Of a DNA stretch of 64,000 nucleotides, positions 10,922-22,829 are shown one piece after another. The translations under genes and the position numbers were made by a program. The notes below the pieces were generated by a model. That model made no database searches and was not told the DNA's origin. It worked only from the letters and a program-made list of their open reading frames with translations. This DNA comes from Galeopsis tetrahit (taxonomy: Eukaryota > Streptophyta > Magnoliopsida > Lamiales > Lamiaceae), in NCBI GenBank assembly GCA_963675135.1, contig OY776123.1, forward strand, positions 4,590,501 to 4,654,500, read 5' to 3'. The first letter of the stretch is position 1, and every line of letters starts with the position of its first letter.

Positions 10922-13230
10922 ATGGGAGATTCTACTTGTCTCTTGCATGGCTTCTCTTATGCTTCTGCTATCCCCAATGAATACAAACAGGTACAATAAA
11001 AAGCTTTGATCTTTGTAGTTCCCAATTGTTCTTGAGTTGATTTTGTTAGTCAAAGATTTGATTTTTATTTTAATCGAATGATTTTTTTTGAAAAAAAAGG
11101 ATGGAATTGTTGTGGGTTTTGATGGGATTTGATTTTGTAGGGGAACCCTATTCATGTTCTTGGAGAATCAATATCATTTGGGAGATTCACTTCAGAATCA
11201 TTGTCATGGGAGAAATGGTCCAACTTTCCACACAAGAAATATGTGGAGGAAGCAGAGAGATATGCACAACCCGGATCGGTTGCACAGAAAAAAGCTTTCT
11301 TTGAGGCTCATTACAAGAGAATTGCAGCTCAAAAGGCGGCGGCGGCGGCTGCCGCCGCCTTAGCTGCACAAAATGCTCAAGAAGCCTTTGATGATGGTAA
11401 TGATAATGCTTGTGAGTTCTTGAATGTTGATGTTGAAATGGTAGATGATTGCAAGATTAAGGATGAAGAACTGTCATTAACTGTAATAGAAGTAGAATCT
11501 GCTGGTAAAGAGGAGGGGAGTTGTGTAATTACTGGAAATGAACCCTCAAAGGAGGGTCCTGTGAAGAGAAATCAAGATAATCAGGACACGATTTCCGTCG
11601 AAACTAGTGAATCTACACAAATGGAGAGGCCATTGCTAAAGGTTACATCTTTAGGCTTAATTTTTTTTTTTCATGTTTTGGTACTATTGTCTGAGATTTG
11701 GTGTTGCCTTGAATTGAATGCAGCAGAATTCGGTTGATTGCACGGAGGTGACGAGCAAGAGAAGATCGTCTCCTTCGTCGTTGAAGGCGTCGATTCTGCA
11801 CAAAACATGGAGAGTTCCATCCACACCTGCAAAACAAGAGACTCCTCATTTCAACAATGGTTGTAGGAGGTCTAATGTTGAGTCGTTGAACGACACGAAA
11901 TCGCCTCCCAAGTCTTTACGCGATTTAATGAACTTAGTTCACAGTAAGGAACCTGATAAACAGCCTGTTTTTTCAGCCCAAAGTTCATCCAGGCCACAAA
12001 AAGATTGTTCAACTCCTTTCAAGACTCCAGCTCCGGTGATTCTCATGCAACTTATGCAATTCTTTCGTGTTATCTCTTAGTAATGCTGACTGATCGATAT
12101 TCGTTCCGTTGCAGGCGTCGAAAAAGAGTGCTTCCGCATACCCTGCCGTTACCCCTCGATCAGAGAGTAGAAGGTGAGTGTGTTATGTAGTTTAACAATT
12201 TTTCATTGGTGCATCCTAAACTTCTACACAATTATTTGACAATAAATGAATACACAGGATGAAAACTCCAATTGATTCCTCAGCCACAGGGAGAAAAACA
12301 TCTGCTCCTAAATGGCACATCTTATCTGCAGTGTAAGTCTAGATTTTCTTAATGCTTTGGTTTTAATTTATTGTTACATTATGTGATGTGAGTTAGATTA
12401 TATGGACCTATACTGGAATTAACTGAGAACCATGATCACGCGATTGGTAATAAACAACTAACCTCTGGCGTGTATCAGTTGCCCCAAGTCATTATCAGCA
12501 TACCGGAACAAACTGCTGTCACCAACTGTATCCACTCCGTTTACTCTGCGAACCGAAGAAAGAGCTGCAACGAGAAAACAGGCAAGACATTTTGTGTATG
12601 TTGTGTGTGTGTGTGTTTCCCCAACTATGATCATACAAACAGTTTTGTGAAATTTAGACGAATTCTTTCGATCTCAGAAACTCGAGGAAAAATTCAATTC
12701 CACTGCGGCCCAGAAGATGCAAGTACAAAAGACATTAAAGGTTGGTTAATCAATTGAAAGCCAACTTTTCTTTTCAAGTCAATTAGATGAAACAATCATG
12801 GGACTATTTTGGTTTGCAGGAGAAAGCAGGAAATGAGTTTCGGAAACTGAGCTGCAGCCTTTGCTTCAAAGGTCCTGACTTTTACAAGGAGATAGAAACA
12901 CCAAATAATCATAATCATATGAAAAAGGTATGTATATGGTTGGTTGCATTCATTTTTGAACAAACGTTTGGTAGCTTAGTGAGTGTTTTTTCTTACATTA
13001 TGCAGACTCCAACAGCAGCAGCACCACAGACAACGGTGCTAGGGAGAAGCATTTCAAACAAGAAACAAGGCACTGTCTCAATGCCGCCCCCACCTCCACC
13101 TCCAACGTGCTTAGCAAACAACATTAGAGGCAAGAAGAATTTGTCGCAAAAGAATGTTCTTAACCGTTCATTACACGAGAGGATCGCACACGAAAATGCG
13201 TCTCCAAATATCCAGCAGTTCAGACAGTGA
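10922..13230 (+). CDS. WDL7: WVD2-like microtubule-associated protein (TPX2 domain)
   Basis: Nine exons: 10922-10990, 11141-11641, 11724-12035, 12115-12173, 12258-12332, 12479-12581, 12678-12740, 12820-12927 and 13006-13230, giving 504 residues. The N-terminus (MGDSTCLLHGFSYA..., SWEKWSNFPHKKYVEEAERY) is typical of WVD2-like 7 proteins. The TPX2 domain runs from about residue 360 to 420 (FTLRTEERAATRKQ, KLEEKFNSTAAQKMQ, SCSLCFKGPDFYKE). The usual KARPLP between LCFK and DFY is shortened to KGP. The family binds and bundles cortical microtubules. Intron 6 has a GC donor (CAG|gcaaga); no GT nearby preserves the domain. Exon 3 has a CAGCAG tandem acceptor, so one Gln may be optional. An Ala tract (QKAAAAAAAALAAQ) is encoded by a GC-rich near-palindrome at 11333-11362. 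The WDL7 assignment is by overall layout. Confidence 0.88.
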
Positions 13231-13541
13231 AAGTGTGCATTTATTCTTTTTGTTTTGGCAGCAATGTGTTTAAGGTTAAATTATTGCTTCATTTCAAGGA
13301 ATAGAATTTCCCAAACAAGAAGAAATTGTTCAATGCTTGTCAAAGATTGTTGCTTTGCTACATCATATTTCATGCTTGTCAAAGATTGTTGCTACAGAAT
13401 TTTCAGCAAAAAAATGAAAACATCAATTGATCTAATTTCCACAAAATGTACAACAACCAAGCAATTGACACTTCATTGCTAATTAATCTATAACTTAAAC
13501 AGTATACGGAATAGTTACAGTTCCCTATGCCAGAAATCGAC
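13231..13541. other. Convergent 3' intergenic spacer
   Basis: A 311-bp spacer lies between two convergent genes and should contain both 3' UTRs. A 22-bp direct repeat (starting ATGCTTGTCAAAGATTG) occurs at 13333 and 13372. Nothing else is visible. Confidence 0.6.
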
Positions 13542-16058
13542 TTAAGCCCGTGCATCTCTCCTCCATCGCTTCAAGATATATTGACTAGGAACGATCTTTA
13601 TATTCCTATAATCTAGCACTTTCAGTGCATGGCTACACAGGATTCCTACAGATTCAAACTTCATACAGCTGCACGCAACTGAATCATCTTCTGAGCTGTA
13701 CAAAACTGTGTAATGGCGATTTTCACCATATGTATTCACCTTATACTCAACTGAGGGTATTGCATCAATGCACTCACTAATCACAATGTTCAAACAGTTC
13801 TCATATTCCTGGTGGAACGTATTGAAAATTATGGGTGTGTAGACTTCCCTAACCTGCTTCAGCAATATCACATCCCCCATTATTCTCGGCATGTGCTGAC
13901 TCATATCGTAATTGGCTTCCAACTCTTTGAAACGCCAGTCACTCACCACCCTTCCGAAATGCTTGACAAATTGAAGAATTTGTGATTCACTCTTGATATA
14001 CTTTTTCAAGCTAGTAATGGAAACCTCTGAGAGTAGAGCAGCTTCTATATCACCTGAAAATATATGCTTAGTGTACGGTAAAGCCCACTTCTCTCGCTCT
14101 TCAAATACGCAATGCAACCACTTATTCTCCCATAGACCGTAAGTATCCAGCATGAGTTTCCAGGAATTAACAAACTCTACCTCATCAGAGTTGAGAAAGC
14201 AATCACACAAATCGCTGGAAAAAGAATCTGAACTGGCGACTACTTGACTGAGTGCATTCTGATGCATATGCCATGTGCATAACCTGTGATGAGTTTCAGG
14301 CAACTCAGAGCTGATGGCTTCAGATATCACAGCATCTTTATCAGAGAGAATTGTCTTGGGTGTTTTTCCAGACATTGCTTTTATGAAAGCTTGGAATAGC
14401 CACTTAAAGGATTGAACAGTGTCGTCGTACAGAAATCCAGCACCAAAGACTAGCATCTGCTTATGATTGTTTATTCCAAAAAACAGGACCAAAGGCCTCC
14501 AATCTTTGTTAAGACGATAGGTTGTATCAAAGCAAACAACGTCACCGAAATCCCCATAGTCCCCCAACATCTTCTCATCGGCCCAAAAGAAATTGGTCAT
14601 TTCCTCTTCAACATCAAGTTGCACAGCATAAACAAACGATGGGTCCTTCAATTTCTTGTTCTGGAAATACTGATGGAAACTATTTGCTTCTTCCTGCTTC
14701 ATGCTCCACACACGTTTGGAGGTAAGACTCATCTCATGGTCTATGGGGTCATAAAGGTAATCGTCTACTCTTGTAAATAATGGAGTGTCAGAACCCCCGG
14801 ATGCACTGGGTTCTATTATCAAAGACCTCTTCTGTGATCTCAGCATACGAACTTTACAAGCAGGTACAAGATCATGATTGTGGCGTTCTTCAAAATGGGT
14901 GACACGATATCTACCATCAGGTTGACGTGAAATGACGAGTTGGGCCATGCACCCAACTCTGGTTTCCTTTCGAGGTCTCTTAACCTTGGACCCTCTTTTG
15001 TCATTCTGCCGATAGCCTTCTCTAAAACAAGTATATCTCCTAGATGCCACAGCTCCATCAATTTTACTCCTGTTAACATAATCCTTTCGAACACTGAAAC
15101 CAACTCGCCCAGCATATGCATTATAGAACTCATACGCAAGATCTTCTGAATCAAATCCCATACCCAGCTTGGGTACCCCATCTGGCACTGGAGCAGCGGC
15201 TGATTCAGCCTCAACGGCCTCAACAAAGGATATTCTCTTCTGTGACGGAAGTAAATGAGCTGTGAATGGTGTCACAAACTCATGATTATGCCTTGTTTCA
15301 AAATGTATGACACGATATTTGCCATTTGTTTGGCGAGTGATGGTCATATGAGCCCGACAACCCGTTCTTGTTTCTTTCCGGGGTTTATTTATGCTGAAAT
15401 CGCGCTTGCTAGATCCATGGCCTTGTCTGTGACAGGTATACCTCCTCGATACTACCAAACCTGTAACCTTACTTCTATTAACAAAATCCTTCCGGATGCT
15501 GAAACCTTCCATGAGAGCATATCTGTTGTAACACTTGTACGCATGGTCCTCAGATTCAAATTCCACCCCAAGTTTTGGAACTATGCTGTCATCACTTTCA
15601 TCCTTTACAACTTGAACAGTCGCATTAAAAGGGGCTTCAGATGTAGACACGTGCTTATCGTCAGCATCCATTCTCTGCTGGCTGTCAAAGGAAATACCAG
15701 GACTATGATCATTTTTCTTACCTGCCCCATCACTATTACATGTTTTTGAACTCTGACCCTCGTGTTCAGCATCCTTGTTTAAACCATTATGGTCAATCGA
15801 TGAACCACTTTCTCTGGTGAACTCAAGTTCAACATCACTATCAAAGCTTTTGTCTTCTGATGATGAGTTAAGGCAGCTATATGTGCTCTCGCTATCTACG
15901 TCCATACCATCTTTGTCAGCAGACAAAACCTCTTGACTCAGAGATGCATCTAGAAAGACCCCATCAGCATCGTAGGAAAAACTTGGGACCTCACTTATCT
16001 GATTCACATAAGCATCCACTAGTAACGTAGAATCACCAGAACTTAGGCCAGAGTCCAT
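13542..16058 (-). CDS. FAR1-related sequence transcription factor (MULE transposase-derived)
   Basis: A single uninterrupted frame of 838 residues. Residues 1-155 are acidic and Ser-rich. Two FAR1 DNA-binding (WRKY-GCM1-like) domains lie at about 175-263 and 308-398, each with the RKD.VNRSK, RRYTC, GC.A and HFE.RHNH signatures. A MULE transposase-like domain follows (506-600: VCFDTTY, ILSDKD, RLCTWHM). The C-terminal SWIM zinc finger uses Cys797, Cys799, Cys808 and His810. FAR1/FRS proteins are nuclear factors domesticated from Mutator-like transposases and act in light and hormone signalling. Intact domains, ordinary codon use and the lack of TIRs argue for a host gene. A 5' UTR intron is likely: an acceptor TTTTTCAG (minus) near 16086 and a donor near 16717. 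The closest Arabidopsis member cannot be chosen by eye; it looks FRS5-like. Confidence 0.93.
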   Translation of the reverse strand: MDSGLSSGDSTLLVDAYVNQISEVPSFSYDADGVFLDASLSQEVLSADKDGMDVDSESTYSCLNSSSEDKSFDSDVELEFTRESGSSIDHNGLNKDAEHEGQSSKTCNSDGAGKKNDHSPGISFDSQQRMDADDKHVSTSEAPFNATVQVVKDESDDSIVPKLGVEFESEDHAYKCYNRYALMEGFSIRKDFVNRSKVTGLVVSRRYTCHRQGHGSSKRDFSINKPRKETRTGCRAHMTITRQTNGKYRVIHFETRHNHEFVTPFTAHLLPSQKRISFVEAVEAESAAAPVPDGVPKLGMGFDSEDLAYEFYNAYAGRVGFSVRKDYVNRSKIDGAVASRRYTCFREGYRQNDKRGSKVKRPRKETRVGCMAQLVISRQPDGRYRVTHFEERHNHDLVPACKVRMLRSQKRSLIIEPSASGGSDTPLFTRVDDYLYDPIDHEMSLTSKRVWSMKQEEANSFHQYFQNKKLKDPSFVYAVQLDVEEEMTNFFWADEKMLGDYGDFGDVVCFDTTYRLNKDWRPLVLFFGINNHKQMLVFGAGFLYDDTVQSFKWLFQAFIKAMSGKTPKTILSDKDAVISEAISSELPETHHRLCTWHMHQNALSQVVASSDSFSSDLCDCFLNSDEVEFVNSWKLMLDTYGLWENKWLHCVFEEREKWALPYTKHIFSGDIEAALLSEVSITSLKKYIKSESQILQFVKHFGRVVSDWRFKELEANYDMSQHMPRIMGDVILLKQVREVYTPIIFNTFHQEYENCLNIVISECIDAIPSVEYKVNTYGENRHYTVLYSSEDDSVACSCMKFESVGILCSHALKVLDYRNIKIVPSQYILKRWRRDARA

Positions 16059-16870
16059 GGACCTTCATTTACAACGGAGAATCCTGAAAAAGGCTGAACA
16101 ATTATATTTCATGCAAATCTTATTATACGCGCTTATCAAAAATTTCACTCTCCCCCCTTCATGCATAAACTGATGCATGATGATTCTACTAATGATAACC
16201 AAAAACATTAACCTATTTACTGACTATGGCGCGAATAACATTTTAAACTTCAACATTTATTGATGAAACAATCAGTAACAAAGCTAACGGGATTATGGAT
16301 CTTGTTTCGGTTCAAACCAATGCATTCTGATATATATGTGGCTATTGTTCCTCTATATAGTTAACAACCAAAGATATTTTCATATGCATATATCTACCTT
16401 TTTTTCCTGCTTTCGATTAAATTAACTCCTAATTACATGGAATGAGCTTCCTAAACCTAATACTTTAACCTAAAATCTAATATCAGAATTAAAAGCAAAA
16501 TTCCACAGAAAATTCAACCTAAGACTTTCAGAATTAACTGCTCATTCAGGATTGAGGAAACATTATAGTTTAACAGAGAATTCTGCCCAAATTTAAATAC
16601 TTAATTCAGTCATTCAAATCATAAAATAAACTACAGTATCAAATTCATTTGGCTTCCATACATGTTTTAATTTATATAAAAATGTATATATATATATATA
16701 TATATAGTGAGAGAACCTGATACAACTCTGCGCGATCTGCTCCGCCGGCGAAGGTAGAGAGAGAAAACGGGGAGAGAGAAACGAGCGGCGCCTCTGCTGT
16801 AACTTTCAATCCAATCTTTTCCAGTGCGGAAGAAAGGCTTGATTTCAGAACCGCGACTTTAATTTTGAAC
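16059..16870 (-). promoter_or_regulatory. Probable 5' UTR, UTR intron and promoter of the FAR1-related gene
   Basis: Downstream of a TTTTTCAG acceptor (minus) near 16086 lies AT-rich intron-like sequence. A GC-rich block at 16718-16860 looks like the first 5' UTR exon ending at ...GTATCAG|GTTCTC. A (TA)n run occupies about 16683-16707. Confidence 0.5.
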
Positions 16871-17734
16871 GACGACTATGCCAATGAATTTTACACTTCA
16901 CTTGTACAGTATGTTTTTTACCACTTCTTAATATATTTTGAATGTTTGTTTCAATTTTATTTGGTTAAATTTAAATTTATTTTTAATAATAAAGGACACG
17001 ATGTCTACACTGTTAATAAATTTAATGATTCACTTTTTATTAAAATAATAATTAAATTATTACATTTTCTAGGTTTTTTGTCATTTTTTGAAGAAATAAT
17101 GTTTGAGAGTTATTATTATAAATTTGACTTATATAATTAAATAACTACATGTATATGGAAAAAATGAAATTTTATAGTTAAAGATTGAGAATGATTTTCT
17201 CCGAATTGAGTGTTTGAAAACACTAGTATGCGATTAAAACTCATTCCATCTTTCATTAATTCTTTTTTAGTTGTTGACATTTCCCTCCAATTAATCTTCT
17301 TCAATTTCAATATCATAACAATCGGTTTTTTTAATTAAATATTAATATTTGAAAAACAACTTAATATTATATTATTGTTTGAAGGAAGTTTAATAAAATA
17401 AAGAATATGGTCGTTGATTATCAACAGCGCCCTTTCTCCAAACGTTGGCTCCAAAATCTGACTTTCACAGAATGTGTCAGTTGCAGAGAGAATAGTCGTT
17501 TTTATTTCAAGATTTCCACACCTAACCTCAACATCTACTTCTATAAAATGCATTTATACATCTATTTTTACAAAATTTAATACAATCGTATCACCATTTG
17601 TTTCTTGCATATTCATTCCCTTTCACTTAAATTTCATAACAATACAATATCAATTACTTAAACAAAATGTTGGATTGGAAAATAATCCAAAAGTTTGGGC
17701 CTAGAACTTCACCGCTAGCCTGCAATATTTTAAA

Positions 17735-17760
17735 CTAGTATTTCACCCGTGCGATGCACG
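17735..17760 (-). mobile_element. Helitron-like 3' terminus
   Basis: Read on the minus strand, a 5-bp-stem hairpin (CGTGCATCGCACG) is followed ten bases later by CTAG and then T. This is the expected Helitron end (hairpin, CTRR, insertion before T). The stem is short and no 5' TC end was located, so only the terminus is claimed. The body would extend to higher coordinates. Confidence 0.45.
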
Positions 17761-17811
17761 ATTATGAATATTACTATCGAGTAATAAATAATTAATAGTA
17801 TTATATTACTA

Positions 17812-17954
17812 TTTCCTCTGTCCCTGAAAAGTTTGCATAATAACAAAATTTAAGGAATAAGTCTAATAATTAATTAGAGTTATGAAGACAATTTTGTAAA
17901 CTTTTATACGTGTATATTGTGAAAGTGACTATGCAAACTTTTCAGAGACGAAGG
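17812..17954. mobile_element. Short Stowaway-type MITE
   Basis: The inverted ends TTTCCTCTGTCCCTGAAAAG and CTTTTCAGAGACGAAGG are continued by GTTTGCATA/TATGCAAAC, and TA occurs on both sides. The element is 143 bp and folds as a hairpin. Confidence 0.8.
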
Positions 17955-19652
17955 TAATATTAATATTGTTACAAAAAAATACGTATATTATGCTATGTTA
18001 AACCTTATTTTTATAATATAAATTAAAAAAATTGGTTCAATTTAATTTATTTGTGGGTTTACATTTATTTAAAATTAGAATACAATAAGAATAAAATTTG
18101 TGTATAATTTACTATTTCAGAGTGTATAAATTAGTTGTTTAAGAAAAGTGAATTTAGTGGTTGATAATGTAAGATAAAGGGGTGTATTTTAGGTAATTTG
18201 ATGATGTGTAAAGTGAAATGTAAGGAAAAAAGGAGTGGCAAATTTGAAAATAAAATGATGTTGTGAGATTATTAATTTTGTGGAGTATTTCCATATTAAG
18301 AGTGTGCAAGTAATTTTGGGACGTCCCAATAAAGAAAGTGTGCAAGTAATCACGGGACGGAGGGAGTAGATCATTTCAACTCACAACAATATAGAAAAGT
18401 TTAGGAAAACTATTAACTTAAACATATAGTATCATTTTTAGTCACAAAATCTATAAAATTAATCAGTCACGTTTCTAGGAAACAAAAAATAGCACATACA
18501 ACACCAACATATATCTATTGAACATAAATAGTAAGAAATAGATATCGCACAGGGTTCAGTTGACTTGAGTGAAAAGTGCACCACCAAATTAACCCGTCCT
18601 TGAAAAAGCCCTGGTAACGGGACTTGGTCTTACCATTTAACATGGAAACTAAGCTCATTGTAGAAATTCTTTTTCGACTGCTCAAGCTTATGAGAGGGAA
18701 ATCGAGAACATTTATCACACATCTAATTCTACGTAGAAGCCAATTCTATGTAATTTATACTAAACCTATAAAAAACCAAATTCAATGTATTTAACTTAAA
18801 AAAGAAAGTGGAAATACACGGTGCCCAAAAAATTTATCAAAACTTTGAGAACCTAATTTGACTTAAAATGCGTGAAGTCAATATGCTTCTATGCAAAGTA
18901 AGCTACAAAATTCATATAAAATTATGGGAAAAAAAACATTATTCCAATCATTCCTTAGAATTTGATATAGCACAACCTAATTACATCACCTAAGAATTTA
19001 CAGACAGGGCTTTAAATAATAGTTTGTGATTCGAGTACCCAAACACTACTTGAGGTACAAACATAACTCTAAATTATAGTATGTGATTGAAACTTGACAA
19101 TCCACTATTGAAATGGGTGTGAAAATACCACCATAATTACCAAGGAACTGAAGAAAAATCAAACATATATACCATATCAAAAAACAACATAAATGATTTT
19201 TAAGGCTGTGAATGAAGCTTGGCAATCCCCTTCATATACTTTGCAATGACATTTGTTGGAACTCAACTTTTTTTCCTGAGTATACACCCTCTTTCTTGGT
19301 AACCAAATTCTCTTAAATAATCAACAACACAAACAATGTTTGTAAAAATTTGTCAAAAAAAAATGTTGGTAAAATGATTAATAGACAAACATTAGCAGGA
19401 AGAAGGAAGAAGAAGAAGAGTTGTTGTCGAAAACTTAGCAATGCACGACTTACAATATTGTTAAAAATTATTAGTGATGTGCAATAATATTTCCATTTAA
19501 AACTTCTTGTTAAATATTTTGAGAGAAAGTCCTAAAAATTATGCATATATATGGTAAAGGAAAGTAATTTCAATATGACGAATTCAGTATTGTGTGAGGT
19601 GGTTCCAAACATAAAACAAAAGTCTGTCTTAATATTTGAGTTAGACTTCACT

Positions 19653-19774
19653 TTAAAATATAATTGGGCAAGTGTTGCATAAATTCATTAACGGATTAAC
19701 ATAGTAAAATAAATTAAAATATAATTGGGCAAGTATTCCATAAATGCATTAACCCATTAACATAGTAAAATAAA
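19653..19774. repeat. 61-bp tandem duplication
   Basis: Two diverged units of about 61 bp share AAAATATAATTGGGCAAGT and CATTAAC..ATTAACATAG. They are in AT-rich intergenic DNA. Confidence 0.75.
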
Positions 19775-20274
19775 TCATTTTCATACAATTTTTTATCTTT
19801 GGATATTTACATACCTTTCTCAATGATAATTGTAGTAAGAACCAACTCTTTAGCACAATTCACCGTTCAAAATGTGATTGTAGACAAACCTACAACTTAA
19901 TGTTAAAAAAGAAAATTAAAATTACACTTATTAAATTAATATATAGGTTTGATGTAAAAAGAAATATGCATTGCGTTCTATTAATTTTTTTTCTGAAACA
20001 CTTACAAACTGAAAAAAGAAACATAGAAACATGTATAATGAAAATGATTATCTCAGCTAGTAATCTGTATTGCCAACTTAACTTATGATTACTCACTCAT
20101 TTAACACAACAAACTCAATTATTACAACTTAACCACACCCAACTAACATTTGTAGCTACAATAAATCATAAATAGATAAGCTAATTTGTTACAATTTTAC
20201 AACCTTCAACTCGACACTTAACACTAAGTAGGGTCATAATATTTCATAATATCTCAACATGTTATGATTTTACC

Positions 20275-21140
20275 TCTTGGCCAATCTTGGATACTCTAAA
20301 AAGACATTATAGCATCCTCTTGAAAAAATGGTTCCTCCGTTTATAACCGAAACCTGCAAAACAATGTAAAAAAAAAGACTCAAAATTAAGAAGAAAACAA
20401 TGTACGGTAAATCTTTTGGTTCTTGCAATGGATACATACCGATTTTTACCTTTATACGTACCGATATTTAAGTAGTGGGACTCAAACAACGCGTTAACCT
20501 TTAACTCACTCAAACAAAGCACATAAATGTTGAAGAGAAACATTATTTAAATTCAACACAATGCATAAGCAACTCGATGGAGATACTCACTGCTATTGAG
20601 TCTCGTTTTGGGATTGTTACATTTCCTGTTTGCAATGCACCAAAAGTTGTTCAACACAAAATTTATAAAAAATAATGAATCACAGTTTAATCACTTTATT
20701 CTTCTCAATTTATATTGTTGGTCATTCTCTAAATCAAAATGACCAAACTAAAGATGTTAAAACCAATACCAACTGAAAATCCATTCATACAACTTCATTT
20801 TAAATTTTTACTAAAAAATAGAACTCCTATCATATCATTTATTAAAAACATATATCTCTAAAGAGGGCAAATTTTGTGAGCCGGGGAACAAAATGACAAC
20901 ATTTTATAAAATTAGTAGAGAAAGACAAAAGCAACAATCCTTGTTATGTAGACATATACAACAACCATTCCAACATGTGAATATATAAAAAAAATGATAT
21001 CAATGTCACACAATTGCTTTTCCACTGCTCTCAAATATATGTAACTTACTGTTTACCTGGCCAATCCCGCAAACTCTCAAAAGACATCTTTGAATCCTCT
21101 CAAAAATATGGCTCTCTTCACAATCACGCCCGAAGGCACA
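20275..21140 (-). pseudogene. Duplicated exon-like segments, possibly Helitron-borne
   Basis: On the minus strand, an exon-like stretch at about 20275-20357 is flanked by TTGCAG and GTAAAA and reads GGTIFSRGCYNVFLEYPRLA. A related stretch at about 21053-21130 reads KRAIFLRGFKDVF, then a stop, then EFAGLA before GTAAAC. The two share the xIFxRGxxxVF..... L pattern. The second copy has an in-frame stop. I do not recognise the protein. Both lie on the same strand as the Helitron-like end at 17735. Confidence 0.3.
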
Positions 21141-21922
21141 CATTATATGTCATATTCCCGCAACTCATGTTAAAATCCATTATGTGTTTATGTGAGATAC
21201 ATTTAAATATGATTATTGTTTATCAAAATCTGTAACTCACAAATCTAATCAAACATTAATTAACAATAGTACAATACCAAGCAATGGAAATTTATAAAAT
21301 TCTACAATAATCAAAATTAAAATTAAAGCCACAAATCTGCCATTGAAATTGAAATTGGTCACAAAATCTGCAAACTCACAAAATTGAAAACTGCAAACTC
21401 ACAGAGGAGTCGGGATCGCAGGTGGAGAAGATGAACACTCTCGGGGTGGTGACTGCAGCGGGGGCAGTAGCCTGCATGGTGGTTGAATCGGTATCTTTTG
21501 TGGACAAATCCCAAAAAATTTCGTCATGTGCGTGCGACCGGAGAGTGGAAGGGGGCATGACGACCAAGTTTCTGTGCATGTGCGATGGTAACGACGACGA
21601 TTCAGTGACGGATACGAAGACATGAAAAATGTGATTTGATGAAAAATGCCCATGAGAGTGGCCAAATATGTGAATTTGCTACATACCTTTCCTTAGTTAC
21701 TTCAAAGGGCGCATTCCATTTACAGGGGAGAATGTAATTCAGAGACTACTCCATTGTTATTCTTAGAGAATATTGAAGAAGTTATACTGCAATTCAAAGT
21801 AAATTGAGAAGAAACAATATCAGAAAATATAACATTAATTTATATACTAACAATCTTTAATTGAGACTCCACCTAGTCAACCATACTTGCAAAAATATTT
21901 AGTAGATTCATTTTGGGTACCA

Positions 21923-22829
21923 CTACTAACACCCCAAAACATGTTATACACACCCCATCATTTTAAAAATAAAAATAGATAATTGTAAAATGACTAAGTA
22001 ATCCTTATACAAATTAAAGATATTTTTTTTAAAAAAATTGAAAATATCTTAAAAAATATAATTAAAATCTGAAAAATATTTTAAAAGATTAATAAAATTT
22101 AAAAAAATAATTAATTTAAATAAATCAAATATTTTTAAAAATAATCTGAAAAAAATAAATGTTTTTTAAAAAGAAAAAAAAAATTCAAATAAAAAAATTA
22201 AAAATCAATTAAAAATAAATAAATTCGTAAATTTTTTAATAAATCATAAAAAATAATTAATTAACAAATCAATTAAAATTAAGAATTCGAATAATGATAA
22301 ATAAAATCTAAAAAATTAAAAAACACCTAAATCTTAAGAATTAATTAAATTAATTATAAATATTAAAAATATATTTGATTTAATTATTTTTTAAAATTTA
22401 GTTTAAATTTTTAAATTTTATTTAGCTTTATTTTATATTTTAATTTAATATTGAGTTGATTTTTCTTTATTATTTTATTTAATTTTTTAAAAAATCGTTA
22501 AACGTTAATTTTTTTTTCAGATTTAATTATTATTTTTTTCATTTTTTTAATTGATTGTTCCATTTTTAAATGATTTTTAAAATTTAGCTAATTTTAAAAA
22601 AAAAAAAAAATCAACGTTACACGTAATTGTATTATTTATTAATTCTCTGTTTATTAAATTTTAAATTTTATATGTTTTTAAACATTTAGTTAATTTTTAT
22701 TAGTAATGAGGATTTAAGGGTAAATAGGAAATAATTGGGGTGTGTATAGTAATAAAAATTGAATTTTAAATTTTAATGGAGTGTGTTTAACATTTGGGGT
22801 GTGTATAACATTTTATGGGGTGTTATTAG
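21923..22829. mobile_element. TIR DNA transposon, non-autonomous, ~907 bp
   Basis: The 34-bp ends are near-perfect inverted repeats: left CTACTAACACCCCAAAACAT then GTTATACACACCCC, and right (reverse complement) CTAATAACACCCCATAAAAT then the same 14 bases. GGGGTGTGTATA motifs recur inside the right end. The interior is very AT-rich with no coding potential. No clear target-site duplication was found. Confidence 0.75.

Noticed and set aside
13542..16058. FAR1-related gene as an active Mutator transposon
   Set aside because: Intact regulatory-type domains, likely 5' UTR intron and no terminal inverted repeats at its ends fit a domesticated host gene.
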